DNA of 40,819 bases from an uncultured Chlorobiaceae bacterium (GTDB lineage: Bacteria; Bacteroidota; Chlorobiia; Chlorobiales; Chlorobiaceae), in NCBI GenBank assembly GCA_903843305.1, contig CAIMPI010000049.1, forward strand, positions 1 to 40,819, in the 5' to 3' direction. Numbering within the stretch: the first letter of the stretch is position 1; each line of letters opens with the position of its first letter. Positions 25,612 through 36,100 of this stretch are shown one piece after another. Both the position numbers and the translations under genes were made by a program. The notes under the pieces were generated by a model. It worked only from the letters and a program-made list of their open reading frames with translations, did no database searches and was not told the origin of the DNA.

Positions 25612-27219
25612 TTAACTGCTGATTGACTTCATGGCCTGTATCAACACCAATGGATTATGCGCTGAATCATAAACCGGAATGACCGACTTACCGGTATCAA
25701 ACAACCCATAAACAGCAGTTTGCGCTGTTCTTACAGAATACTCAACCGTAAACACGCAATCCTCTGCCACCTCTGTAAACTGACCAAGGAATGCAAAGTT
25801 GGTAGCTCCTTCAGGTATGACATCAGGTCGGTCTCCTTTCGCGCGAGGCATAAACAGGCTGTCAATAAAAGGCATAGCTACAGGTATACAGTTGACTTTC
25901 CCTGCTTCGACAACGGGTTTCATCAAATCCTGTACTTTCAGGTGATACCAGAGCTCTTCAAGCATCTCCTTACCGTTGCAATCCGACATTCGCTTTTGAA
26001 CATGGTTCCCTTCTCTGTCAGGGTATAAGCCATAGCCCCAGAATATCTTTACATCCTTAGGCTGATTCGGAAAATGGGGTTGACGGGCGATGACAATCGA
26101 CATCAGCCAGTTCGAGTCAAGCAGGGTAACCAATCCTCCCGTTCCATCGAGATTGCCTGAAAAGTTCTCCATATAGTCATGGAAAGTGCTGTCCTTCAAC
26201 GTGGCGGTAAAGGAGTACCATTTCTGCAAGTCTATGTTGTCGCTGAATACCCCGGGATTACCGAATAACTTGTCTTTTGCTGCGATTTTCTCCCACAGCA
26301 TCCAGGAACCCGAGGATGCCTTGTCTTTCAGAACCGCAGGCTGTGTCCATGTTCCATTATTCGTACTCTCGGTAATGGAGCCATTGGTTATAAACACAAA
26401 ATCATCGGGACCTAAAGCCACCTCTCTTTCGGTGCCGTTCGCATCTATCAGATGGATGACTGTTGCGGTCTTTTTGTCAGCGGAGAGTTCGAAATCAATA
26501 TCAATGACTCTGGTTTTTGTTTGAAAATTGACGCCTCTCTTTTCCAGGTATCTCGTCAGGGGTACAATATCGGAGTGATACTGGTTGTATTTCGTCCTCA
26601 TAACACCGCCAAGCCGGTAGAGTCCCGCCACCAGATGCATGAAGCGCTTCATGTATCTGCGCATTTCGGCAAGGCTGCTCCATTTCTGGAAAGCGAACAT
26701 GGTTGTCCAGATGAACCAGAAATTGGAGTGAAAAAATTCATCTGAAAACCAGTCCTCAATCCGCTTTTTCTCGAGGGAATTCTCTGAAACAAACGTCAGC
26801 CGTACCAGATCGAACTGATCTTTTATTGACAGGCCGTAAGTTGATACATCCACTTTTTTCCCATTCCTTAACAGGCGGGCCTGAGCATTGGAAACAAATC
26901 GTTCGTTAAATTCAAAGGTTTCATCCCTGACTGAAATTGCAGGATCATCATACGACGGTATGTATGAAAGAAGATCCCAGTAACACTCATAATGCAGCTC
27001 GTGCATTCTCCCTCCACGCACTAAAAACCCTGTCTCAGTGTCTCCCGAGCCATCGCATGCACCGCCAAGTATTGCATCCTGTTCCAGAACAAAAATATTT
27101 TCTCCCGCTACACCTGCATCCTTGACCAGATAAACCGCACTTGCAAGTGATGCGATGCCGGAACCTACCAGGTAGACTTTTGAATTTTTCGGGTTGCTGT
27201 TTTTAACGCGTTCCGTCAT
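25612..27219 (-). CDS. ohyA: Oleate hydratase
   Basis: Oleate hydratase adds water across the cis-9 double bond of oleate and related acids, using FAD as a structural cofactor. The 535-residue product has the FAD motif VYLVGSGIASLASAVYL (residues about 14-30), EQDAILGGACDGSG, the RGGRMHELHYECYWDLL region, and the late GQFTEVAEDCVFTVEYSVR segment. The start at 27219 follows AAGGAG six bases upstream; the frame extends 37 codons further upstream without family similarity. The enzyme often serves detoxification of unsaturated fatty acids. It is diverged from the cyclase-like gene at 27448 and could share its control region. Confidence 0.92.
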   Translation of the reverse strand: MTERVKNSNPKNSKVYLVGSGIASLASAVYLVKDAGVAGENIFVLEQDAILGGACDGSGDTETGFLVRGGRMHELHYECYWDLLSYIPSYDDPAISVRDETFEFNERFVSNAQARLLRNGKKVDVSTYGLSIKDQFDLVRLTFVSENSLEKKRIEDWFSDEFFHSNFWFIWTTMFAFQKWSSLAEMRRYMKRFMHLVAGLYRLGGVMRTKYNQYHSDIVPLTRYLEKRGVNFQTKTRVIDIDFELSADKKTATVIHLIDANGTEREVALGPDDFVFITNGSITESTNNGTWTQPAVLKDKASSGSWMLWEKIAAKDKLFGNPGVFSDNIDLQKWYSFTATLKDSTFHDYMENFSGNLDGTGGLVTLLDSNWLMSIVIARQPHFPNQPKDVKIFWGYGLYPDREGNHVQKRMSDCNGKEMLEELWYHLKVQDLMKPVVEAGKVNCIPVAMPFIDSLFMPRAKGDRPDVIPEGATNFAFLGQFTEVAEDCVFTVEYSVRTAQTAVYGLFDTGKSVIPVYDSAHNPLVLIQAMKSISS

Positions 27220-27426
27220 GACTGACTCCTTGTTTGAATCCATTGCTTGATCGCCTGCCACCTTGCTGTTGTTCTCATCATAAAAGCTCTGGATTTTAGA
27301 ACAAAGTATGTCTTCTGAAGATTCCTTCAACCAACCTACCCGACAAAAAGAACGGCAGATACGATACTTTTCTTTCCATATTTTCGATAACTTAACAATA
27401 CCATATTATGATAGAGCTATTTGCAA

Positions 27427-27441
27427 TGGTTGTTATAACCA
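27427..27441. promoter_or_regulatory. Small palindrome in the divergent ohyA/cyclase-like region
   Basis: TGGTT-GTTAT-AACCA forms five-base arms a few bases before the TTG start at 27448. It lies between divergent genes and could be an operator, or a hairpin that blocks the start; no regulator gene is next to it. Confidence 0.25.
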
Positions 27442-27447
27442 CACGGG

Positions 27448-28284
27448 TTGCCGAAGTTGTCAACTGACTATAACCTCAGTATTGTGAAAAAACCATTCAG
27501 CTATAATACTATAACAGAATTTCTTATCTCACAGCCCTTGACCATCGATGTTGAAATTGATGATCAATATTCCGGGTGTTTTTCCGTAAAGGGCATTGAA
27601 TTTGAGGCAACAGTGCTCTATGTTGGTCTAACGGACTTTGCGCGACTGTCCATTGAGCTCTCTCCTGCAGAAATGCACATCTATCTGAATATGTTTCTTG
27701 TCTGGATTCGGGAATCCTTACTCACGGAGCGGTTCTGTGTTCTTGAGAGATTTCTTGATAATGGGGTTGTGCTGCTTTTTTCTACGCGCTTTGGTTCTGA
27801 AGATCCCTTTGTCGATGCCCTGCAGGTAGCCCGATGGATAGGGGATCATGATGCGATGAAGTTCTGTCCTGCTCTCGGTATAGCAAGTGGCAAGGTTATG
27901 GCCGGTTTCACGGGAACTCCCAAGGAGTATTCAGCAACGGTTTTTGGTAGTCCATTGATTTTTGCCGCCGGATGTGCAAGGCATAATCCTCAAGGCGATG
28001 TCAGTTCAATGATTACGTTTCCAGCAGATGAGTGGAAAGAACGATCTTTTGATAAGGTGTTTCAGCCGATTGAGTATGATGATCCTGAAAAAGGAAAAGT
28101 CAAACAACCGCAGACATGGAAGCTTGGTGAAGCCAGAGAAATTGATTTTTCCGGCATGGGCAGGTTAGCGTTAAGGGATATAGCAAATGTTGTTCACTCG
28201 ATGCCTTCAGTATCTGCAGAAATAAAGGCGAGGGAGTGGGCCCAGCTTATCAGGGATAAAGGGTTTTATAAAAAAAACGTTTGA
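27448..28284 (+). CDS. Degenerate class III nucleotidyl-cyclase-like protein
   Basis: The 278-residue protein has the fold order of the adenylate/guanylate cyclase catalytic domain: FEATVLYVGLTDFARLS, a dimerisation helix, RFLDNGVVLLFST, then PALGIASGKVMAGFTG and YSATVFGSPLIFAAGC. Both metal-binding aspartates look lost: the motif FxDIxGF reads YVGLTDF, and the GDG motif reads DNG. It is therefore probably a non-catalytic relative that may bind a nucleotide or partner. The start is TTG 27448, with an in-frame stop just before; GTG 27484 is possible. No transmembrane or sensor domain is attached. Confidence 0.6.
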   Translation: MPKLSTDYNLSIVKKPFSYNTITEFLISQPLTIDVEIDDQYSGCFSVKGIEFEATVLYVGLTDFARLSIELSPAEMHIYLNMFLVWIRESLLTERFCVLERFLDNGVVLLFSTRFGSEDPFVDALQVARWIGDHDAMKFCPALGIASGKVMAGFTGTPKEYSATVFGSPLIFAAGCARHNPQGDVSSMITFPADEWKERSFDKVFQPIEYDDPEKGKVKQPQTWKLGEAREIDFSGMGRLALRDIANVVHSMPSVSAEIKAREWAQLIRDKGFYKKNV

Positions 28285-28293
28285 CTCCGTTAC

Positions 28294-28368
28294 TACCAAA
28301 ATGCCGCCCCTCCGGGGCTTGAAAACAATGAGCCTTTTCTTCAATGTCGTAGACATGGCATATTGGTA
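28294..28368. repeat. Imperfect inverted repeat with internal hairpin
   Basis: TACCAAAATGCC at 28294-28305 is inverted at 28357-28368 with one mismatch. Inside, GCCCC-TCC-GGGGC at 28306-28318 forms a second stem. It lies 10 bases after the cyclase-like gene. A terminator or a small non-autonomous element are both possible. The rest of 28285-28756 holds only the SDR fragment below. Confidence 0.4.
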
Positions 28369-28406
28369 GAAAAAAGCATAACCCTGCCCCCTCTTTTCTT
28401 TCTATA

Positions 28407-28450
28407 GATGCTTCCCGACTTCCTTTTGATCATGTCTGGCATCACAGCTT
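28407..28450 (-). pseudogene. Fragment of an SDR oxidoreductase gene
   Basis: The minus strand encodes AVMPDMIKRKSGSI, matching AVLPGMIERKSGSI of the intact SDR at 20675. At the DNA level it is close to 21010-21053 with a few substitutions. No more of the gene is visible on either side, so this is a short relic of a paralogue. Confidence 0.6.
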
Positions 28451-28756
28451 TACATAAGGGTGTCTTAAAGACCGAATTGCGATTTAAACCCTATACGCTG
28501 AGAGAGGAAAAATCTTAGGAAATACTTTTTTGCGGGTACCGTTTTTTGGGAAGGGGAGCACACGGCAGCAAAGGAGCAGGCCTCGACGTTCAAGTGCAAT
28601 GGTTGACAGCAGAAGACAACCTGTTTTTTTATTGTCTGTAGTTGAGGATACAACTGTTATATTGAGCATCAACAAGTATTGCGCACGGTTTTAATGTTTG
28701 GTCTGGTTTTGTGGCGCAATCTCAGGACCAGGTCTTTTTCTATTTAGAGGTGAAAT

Positions 28757-28978
28757 ATGGGAAAGCAGAAGGTAACTGCTCGGTATGAAAAATATGGCAA
28801 TAATGAAGGCTGGTACATTAAGATCGTTAACCCTGAGGGAGACATCATTGATGATTCTCGGAAGATTGGGTTCCCAATTGATGTAGAATCGTTTGGTGAA
28901 GATGATCCCGAAGATATTTACGATGCGCTTCGAGAAGAATATCCTGATGCAATAATCAGTATAAACGGATTCGCCTGA
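28757..28978 (+). CDS. Small hypothetical protein
   Basis: The 73-residue product is acidic (PEGDIIDDSRKIG, then a Glu/Asp-rich C-terminal half), soluble and without membrane helices. I do not recognise the family. GAGGTG precedes the ATG by five bases, which supports translation. No conserved neighbour gives a hint. Confidence 0.5.
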   Translation: MGKQKVTARYEKYGNNEGWYIKIVNPEGDIIDDSRKIGFPIDVESFGEDDPEDIYDALREEYPDAIISINGFA

Positions 28979-29139
28979 AGGATCGCAAGTGCAGGAATTG
29001 TCAGTGATGGCAGCGATGGGATGGATAAATTGATTATCTTCTGACAGTGGAACTGTCGGCACATTGCAAACCCTGAGATACAAAGAGGTATCGCTGCTCA
29101 CCTCGAAGATATTGGCTTATCGCTGCCATTCATTTGACC

Positions 29140-29595
29140 ATGGACGCTATCGGCACCATTCGTACTCCATACAAGACAAAACAGGATTGCCCGATCCAGC
29201 CGTTTTACACGTCCGGTTCTTCGGGACGTGTAGAAGTGTTGGAACAGTACGCCGATGGATTGAAGGACATCGAAACCTTTTCCCACATCTATTTGCTGTA
29301 TCAGTTTGACCGAGCCGATGCGATCAGCTTGGTTCGCTCAACCTTTTTGGACGATTCCCCTCACGGCATCTATGCCTCAAGGCATCCGTGCAGACCAAAC
29401 GGAATCGGGATGTCAATCGTCAAGCTCATCCGTAGAGATGGCAATGTTCTCATCGTTGAAGGAGCCGACATGCTGGACGAAACGCCACTTTTGGACATCA
29501 AACCATATATTCCGAAATATGACTCCATCCCCGCTGCAAGCGAAGGATGGACAGCCAACAAGCAGTGGCGTCAAAAACCGAAAGGCCGAGAATGA
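29140..29595 (+). CDS. trmO: tRNA (N6-threonylcarbamoyladenosine-37) N6-methyltransferase, TrmO type
   Basis: The 151-residue protein belongs to the TsaA/TrmO family (UPF0066). It has the opening AIGTIRTPYKTKQDCPIQP, the VEVLEQYADGLKDIETFSHIYLLYQF strand-helix unit, the RHPCRPNGIGMSIVKL SAM-binding segment and LLDIKPYIPKYD. TrmO methylates the t6A base next to the anticodon of tRNA-Thr(GGU). This is the short version without the extra C-terminal domain of the enterobacterial enzyme. The start at ATG 29140 is chosen over TTG 29134; no ribosome-binding site is visible. Confidence 0.88.
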   Translation: MDAIGTIRTPYKTKQDCPIQPFYTSGSSGRVEVLEQYADGLKDIETFSHIYLLYQFDRADAISLVRSTFLDDSPHGIYASRHPCRPNGIGMSIVKLIRRDGNVLIVEGADMLDETPLLDIKPYIPKYDSIPAASEGWTANKQWRQKPKGRE

Positions 29596-29691
29596 CCGCG
29601 GCTTGGGCTAACCTTCAGTCAAGTGCTACTGCGCGAGAGCGCGCAGACCCTTGCTTTTACGTTATTAAAACATAAACAAATGAGAGGCACA

Positions 29692-30199
29692 ATGTTGCCG
29701 GAAGTACTGCCAGAACTGATGTGAGACGGATGGCATAGTATCCTGCAGGCCACCCTCGCCCGATACAACAACAATAATTTCTGCCGTTGGCTCTGCAGAA
29801 TATTCGGCGAACAAAAAGCCTTCGAGTTAACGGCCACCTATCGTATCGGAACCTCAAAACACTGGCCCGGCGCAACCGTCTTCTGGCAAATACACCAGCA
29901 CAACAACATCAGAAGCGAAAAAAACGCCATCATCGCCAGTGGATTTATCTCAGACTACCTCTGGTCTGCAACAGCAGGGAAGGGGAACTTCAACCAACAA
30001 AAACTCAAAACCACTCCATCACCGACAGATAAAACTCTACCCTGATCTCGGAGCCTGCGAAAAATGGCAAACTATAGCCGCCAGCCTACCAAACGTAACC
30101 GTATCCACCATACTTGAAAAACGAGCCACCCCAGCCGACCGAACCTAGAGCCTCGACCTCGCCGACTACCTCCTTGACGTACACAATCCGGCATTATGA
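29692..30199 (+). pseudogene. Decayed DUF6371-like gene
   Basis: Fragments in two frames join into one DUF6371-like protein. One frame (about 29725-30045) holds IGTSKHWPGATVFWQIHQ and GKGNFNQQKLK. The other takes over near 30030 with IKLYPDLGACEKWQTIAASL, a TAG at about 30147-30149, then LDLADYLLDVH. At least one frameshift and one internal stop are present, plus a stop at 29722. The intact family occurs in Bacteroidetes and Chlorobi, often near mobile DNA. It lies directly before the DISARM-like cassette. Confidence 0.7.
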
Positions 30200-30681
30200 G
30201 CACAAAAACCGGTAATTCTTTCGGTGATCCTTTCTTATTGTCCTGTTTCAGCAATATCTTGCATGAAGATAACAATGCAAACAGGAGCTACTGGCCCGAC
30301 TTGGTGAAGAATGAACCAGAACAGTAAACAGGAGTTATCTACGTTCTGGTACAGAGAGGAAGTATCTGTTTTTTCAGAATTAGGCAGATCATTTTAAACA
30401 ATATTAGGCGTATATCAGCCAAGTACAGCAATTTTTTGCAAAAATATATCTGACGACAGTCAGGCCTATACGGCAGGATTGGCTCTGTAAAGATGATTTT
30501 GTCAGGGGGATATACAAGTTACCGCCAAGTGTAAAAGGACAGAAACGACAGACATAAATTGAAAACCATTGTGAAAGGACAGAAAAACGACATATTGACA
30601 AGACAAGAAAGCCAACACTCAAGCATCAATGTTTTTTATTTTTTGCCCACAGCACATTTTTTAAAATAATTGCCGACCCAC
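30200..30681. other. Non-coding stretch before the DISARM-like cassette
   Basis: I see no gene. A 17-19 base direct repeat, AAAGGACAGAAACGACA at 30534-30550 and the same with two extra A at 30574-30592, is spaced 40 bases apart. It may be part of the junction between old chromosome and imported DNA. Confidence 0.5.
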
Positions 30682-30747
30682 ATTGCACAACATTGCCAAA
30701 GCCCCACAAGCCTACGCTGAAACCAAAGATTTGTCAAAGAGTGCAAT
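30682..30747. repeat. Left copy of the structured repeat flanking the drm cassette
   Basis: The arms ATTGCAC (30682-30688) and GTGCAAT (30741-30747) are perfect inverted repeats around a core at 30691-30740. The core matches the right copy (38889-38938) at 44 of 50 positions in the same orientation. The arms differ in sequence between the copies but remain self-complementary in each. Confidence 0.8.
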
Positions 30748-30787
30748 TTTTCTGACACACAAAAGATACTAATTTAATCAAATTTTT

Positions 30788-33160
30788 ATGCTTCAAGCAC
30801 CAGTAAAATATCTTGATTTATTAATAACCAATGCTGGTATTGAGAAAAATATTTCTTTGCTTATAAATCATTATATTCAGATCTGTGCTAAGAGTTTACA
30901 TTTTATTATTGATGAAAAGGAATTAAATTTTGCTTCAATATTTGGTAATCTGTGCCACGAATTAAGTTTGATAAACAGCTATTTCAATTTTGAAATTGGC
31001 AATAAAGTTATTTCACTTCAACATCAAAAATATATTTATTATATTATTTCATTAGGAAAGGAGATTACGCTAAAAGATAGCAATTTAACAGTAACAACAA
31101 GGTCATTAAATGAATATATTCCGCTTTCAAATTCCACTATTACACAAATAGGAACAATTAATAATAGAATAGCCGATTATAAGGAATATTTCAGAGCAAA
31201 AAACCAATGTGATTTTATTAACAATGAAAAACTATTGGTAGTAGGGAACAGAAATTTATTCATTTCTATTCCTAAAGAATATCCTGCTTGTTTCGTTTCA
31301 AGAAACGAAAATGAAATTACAGAGATTGAATACAACTCCCCTTTGTTGCCAAAGATTACTGTTCTGAAAAACATCAATCTGCTTGACGATTATCTGCAAC
31401 AAGAAATAAACGGCAATCAAATAACATTCAACACTTGCATTTTTGTTGGAAGTTCAAAATTTGAACACTCAATAAATGTTATCCGCAATTATTATAACCA
31501 AAAAATATTTGCTAAAGCAGTTTTCATTGGAGAGAAAGACATAAAAATTGAATTGGGAAACAATCAAGTGCCGCTTAGATGGAAGTGGACAATCCCTGAA
31601 ATAAATTTTTTCAAAAGCGAAAGAAACATTCAGCACAAACCAATCATTATTCAGAACAACGAACTTGAAAAGGCAATTGCGGACTTTTATCAGGTAGTCC
31701 GAGAAATTGAAAGCAGACACACGATTGGCTTGAAATCAATCTACCGTTTTATCAGAAGACTTTACTATGACTGGAATCTAAAACAGGAAACAACTTTCAC
31801 AAAACATCACCAAATACAAGAGGAGTTTAACATTGAGTTGAAGAAACTTCTGATTGAAACCCTTGGGAATATTTTTCAGGACTTTAATTTTGATGAGTAT
31901 CAAATACCGCTTTCAGCAAAGTTTGCGGAAATCATAAAGGCAGTAAAAAACAACAACAAAAATGAAAAATTAAAATCCTATCAAACCAAAATTCATCAGC
32001 TTATTTTGCCTTCTTTTTTATGCAATGCTAACAAAGCAGAGCTGAATGAAATTGCTAAACAATCAGAGCATCATGTTGGAGTAAAATCACTTCAAGGCAT
32101 TACACATTTGCAAAAAGCAGAAACACAACATTCAAACAACGCGAATAGGAATTTTTATTCACTCACAGCAAACGGAACGAAAACTGAAATTCTTTCTTAC
32201 TCCAAAAGTGATGATTCAAATTATGAATACCACAAAGTGATTTCTTCAATTTACGGAAGCGGAAAAGTTAAAAAGTTGATTGAACGATTAGGCAGAGCCA
32301 AATCCGAATACAAACTTTTGCTTTACAGTATTGAGGAAAAAGCATTGAAGCATCACATTGAAGTCTACATTTCAGATTTAAACAAAGAATACATTTCGCA
32401 AGACCGTTTTCAGATTAGCGGAGTTGAATTCAGCGACAACTATTATCAGTTTTCAAGCTACGATGAATTGATAGAAGCACTTGCTTCAACCAAGCACGAC
32501 CATAGGGAAACCGATAATTACAAAATAACTTTTACTGACAAGAGTAAATTGAAACTTCCGTCAACCAAAACAGTTTTGAAATTTTCAGGCAATGAAAAAT
32601 ATCTTGTGTTGGTTGAGGATTTGAATGTTGGTGATAAAGTTTTGATTTACATAAACCCAGATAAGAAACTTTTGCGAGACATAATGGAATTGAAAAATCC
32701 CGAGCTAATGAAAAAGGCAGAGGAATATTCAAAACTTTGGAGAAGGTGTTTGTATGATGCTTATCAAGCCAACATAATGGCTGAACCGCTTTATCAGCAG
32801 TTAGTGAGAAATCACTTTTCGGTTAGTGAATTTACTTTCAGAAAATATCTTGATGGAGAAGTAATGTTTCCAAGAAGTTTTTCTGACTTAATCATTATTG
32901 CAAAAATTATAAATGATTCCCGACTTTCGTTTGACTTTTTGAAAAACACAATGAAACCAAAAATTGAAGAATACAGGGGAATGGAAATTGAATATGGTTT
33001 CAAATTTAGCAACAGCATTAACCATTTCATTATTTCAGGAGAGGAAGACGATTTTATTTCCCAGTGGTTGACGAAAAATGAAATTGAAAATATCGTTTCA
33101 CAAATCCAAGTCAAAACCATTAAAGACATTGAACAAATAACGCAAAACAACGATGACTAA
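30788..33160 (+). CDS. drmE: DrmE-like protein of a DISARM-type system
   Basis: The protein has 790 residues and is encoded by AT-rich DNA. No enzymatic motif is visible: no Walker A, no methyltransferase glycine-rich motif, no nuclease signature. The position directly before drmA, the length and the absence of an SNF2 helicase domain match DrmE, the class 2 DISARM component of unknown function, and not DrmD. A central helical part (about 300-430) is followed by a mixed region and, near residues 650-740, a conserved-looking C-terminal module (KVLIYINPDKKLLRDI, then KLWRRCLYDAY and FTFRKYLDGE). The stop overlaps the drmA start by eight bases (ATGACTAA). No Shine-Dalgarno sequence precedes the ATG, as is usual in Bacteroidetes. 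The name is inferred from context and remains the least certain of the three. Confidence 0.6.
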   Translation: MLQAPVKYLDLLITNAGIEKNISLLINHYIQICAKSLHFIIDEKELNFASIFGNLCHELSLINSYFNFEIGNKVISLQHQKYIYYIISLGKEITLKDSNLTVTTRSLNEYIPLSNSTITQIGTINNRIADYKEYFRAKNQCDFINNEKLLVVGNRNLFISIPKEYPACFVSRNENEITEIEYNSPLLPKITVLKNINLLDDYLQQEINGNQITFNTCIFVGSSKFEHSINVIRNYYNQKIFAKAVFIGEKDIKIELGNNQVPLRWKWTIPEINFFKSERNIQHKPIIIQNNELEKAIADFYQVVREIESRHTIGLKSIYRFIRRLYYDWNLKQETTFTKHHQIQEEFNIELKKLLIETLGNIFQDFNFDEYQIPLSAKFAEIIKAVKNNNKNEKLKSYQTKIHQLILPSFLCNANKAELNEIAKQSEHHVGVKSLQGITHLQKAETQHSNNANRNFYSLTANGTKTEILSYSKSDDSNYEYHKVISSIYGSGKVKKLIERLGRAKSEYKLLLYSIEEKALKHHIEVYISDLNKEYISQDRFQISGVEFSDNYYQFSSYDELIEALASTKHDHRETDNYKITFTDKSKLKLPSTKTVLKFSGNEKYLVLVEDLNVGDKVLIYINPDKKLLRDIMELKNPELMKKAEEYSKLWRRCLYDAYQANIMAEPLYQQLVRNHFSVSEFTFRKYLDGEVMFPRSFSDLIIIAKIINDSRLSFDFLKNTMKPKIEEYRGMEIEYGFKFSNSINHFIISGEEDDFISQWLTKNEIENIVSQIQVKTIKDIEQITQNNDD

Positions 33161-36100
33161 TTACAGAGATTCATTTTATAACGAAGTTCAAAAAGGATTA
33201 GTTGGAACAGGTTCTGACATTTTCGGAGTTTCCGACACTGAAGAACTTATTTCAGATTATCCTTTGAACAGATACTATTCAGGAATTCTATTTCCGAATA
33301 AAGATTTTCCAACAGGTAATCCAAAAACGGAAGAAGAAATAGAAAGCAATAGCAACCTAGCAGAGACAGACGAAAACGATTATGATAACGCAGAGGAGAA
33401 AAAACCAACAGGAGATTCAGAGGAGAAAGTAGAATCAAACGAAGAAGATAATGCTCAAACATCAGACACACAAGATTACCAGTTAATTCAAAATGCATTT
33501 TTTCCAACACACATTGGATTTACATTTTGCATTGAGCCGGAAAAATTTATTGGAGTAAATTTTTTATTCGGAATTTACGATTATTTAGAACAACCACAGC
33601 CCGAAATAAAAATTGCAATTTCAAAAGAAGGTTTTGAAAGTTTCTTTGACACAGAAATTGAAACACTACTTTCGTTTAAAGACATTCTTACTTACAACGA
33701 TGGCTTTATGCAACTTTCAAGAAAGTTAAACGGAAGCAGAGGCGGTAGAGAAAAGAGAAGTGGAGAGTATCTGGACTTTGACAAATTCAAAAACTATAAG
33801 AACATAGGCAAGAAAGAAGTTTATAAGTATATCCACTTGCTTGAAAAACTTTTAGGCAGAATTTGGAAGAGAGAGGAACACAAAATCACCGAAGAAGTTG
33901 AGATAAAAAATACAAAGGAGCCAAAGGAAATATTTCGAAAAGAATACGGCAGCCAGATTCTTTCAGTTGGATACATGGTAAAGACCTATGAATACAAAGG
34001 CAACAACTATGTGAAAATATTATTGCTCAACAACTCAAATCACCCTTCAAACAAATACAGCAACTCAAATGAAAATTTGAATCGGAAATGTTTGTTCCAA
34101 ACAAATATTACAGTTGAAAACATTTCTCTCAAACCCTACAAGTCACAATCTGAACTACATCCGTTTGACGAGGAGCAAAACGAAATCAATTTCATTTACC
34201 GAGACATCAAGAGCTATGGAGTTGGACACAATTGTTCAGTGCAGTGGAATGATTCACCCAAACCGAATTTCATTCAAACAGCTTTCATGCCTGAAAGAAT
34301 TGTTTACGGAATGAAGAATGATTTTTCCAAAGAAGATTTTCAAAATGATTTTGATGCTTTGAATAAATGTTTGGAAGTAAAACAAATTTCTCATTTCAAT
34401 GACGACAAGAAGGGAATCATCAAAAGTTTAAAGCTGTTTATTTCTCTTTATGAAAAATGGATTTCAGCACAACAAACAACTGCAAACAGTTTTAACTGTG
34501 AGGAAAAGATAATCGCAAACAAACTTGTAGGCAGACAAGTAGAAAATCACAAACGGTTAATCCGAGGGATTGATATTTTAGAAAAAGACAAAAGCGGAAA
34601 TACTTTTCGTTGTTTTCAGTTAGCGAACACTGCGATGTTTATTCAAATGATAATAAGCAATGACGGGCGATTTGGAAATAAGGAAAGAAACTTCATTGAT
34701 GAAGTTGAGAAGGCAGATTACAATTCACTAAAGTTTTTTGAAGATTACAATGACTGGATATTTATCAATCCTGATAAGGCAGAGCCACCACGATACAGAC
34801 CTTTTCAGTTAGCATTTCTTCTTTTAAGCATTGAAGGAATCATTGATGAAAATTCAGACGACAGAAATAAAATTGTTGACTTGATTTGGTTCCCAACTGG
34901 AGGAGGAAAAACAGAAGCATATTTGGCAGTTGGAGCATTTACAATTCTTTGGAGACGATTTAGCAACGATTCAGAAACTTCAAAGGGAACAAGTATTCTC
35001 ATGCGTTACACTTTGCGTTTGCTGACTTCACAGCAATTTGAAAGAGCATCACGGTTGATTTTAGCATTAGAATTTTTGCGGAGAAACTTTGAAGATGTAT
35101 TACACAAAGAAAAAATTTCAATAGGACTTTGGGTTGGAGAAGGTGCATCACCAAACAATATCAAAGATGCTGATGAAATTGTTCAGAGAGCATTTGGGGG
35201 AAATTGGGAAAATGCACATCAGCATACAAGTAGATTATTACTGACCGCTTGTCCTTGGTGCGGAATTAAGTTAGCACCAAAGACAGGTGAGGCAGAATGG
35301 GCAAAGGGGCATGGCTACGAATGTCAATCAGGCACACATGGATATTTTTATTTCAAGTGTGTAAATAACGAGTGTGCGTTTCATGCAAGCAAGTTGCCTA
35401 TACAGGTAGTTGATGAAATGCTTTACAAGCAACCGCCAACACTTCTTTTTGCTACAGTAGACAAGTTCGCAATTCTTGCTTCACAGAAAGAAGGCGAGAC
35501 ACATAAATTTTTCAATTCGTTTTCTGATGCTCTCCCTCCCGACTTGATAATTCAAGACGAGTTGCACTTGATTAGTGGACCATTAGGTTCAATTGTCGGC
35601 ATCTTTGAAAGTGTGGTAGATTATTTGTGCACTAAAGGAAACCGCCGTCCAAAAATTATTTCATCCACAGCAACAACACGAAACACTTCACATCAAATCA
35701 GTGAACTGTATGCAGGGAAGCAAGTTAATATTTTTCCACCATCAGGAATTTCATACAACGACAGTTTCTTTGCTAAAGAAACTGTCAGCAAGAGAAAGTA
35801 TGTTGGTTTTTTGCCAACAGGAAAAACAGGAATCAACACCCAACTTTGGATTCTACCTTACTTGCTTTATACACGAATCAAACTTTACAACGAAAATGAA
35901 TTGTCAACTTTGGATTTGTATTGGACAATTGTTTCTTACTATAACTCACTGAAAGATGTAGGAAAAATTTACAACAAGACGAATGATGAAATTCAAATCA
36001 ACACTAATGTTTTGTTTTACCGAAACTTTGGCAACAACTCTTTTCTTCGTTATCTGATTAGAGATATTGACAGCCGTTCACTTGAACTCACAAGCCGAAT

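Noticed and set aside
28691-29101. Minus-strand frame of 136 codons
   Set aside because: It is antisense to the small gene at 28757, which has a ribosome-binding site; no recognisable domain.
30788-33160. The 790-residue protein as DrmD
   Set aside because: DrmD is an SNF2-like helicase; no Walker A or helicase motif is visible here.
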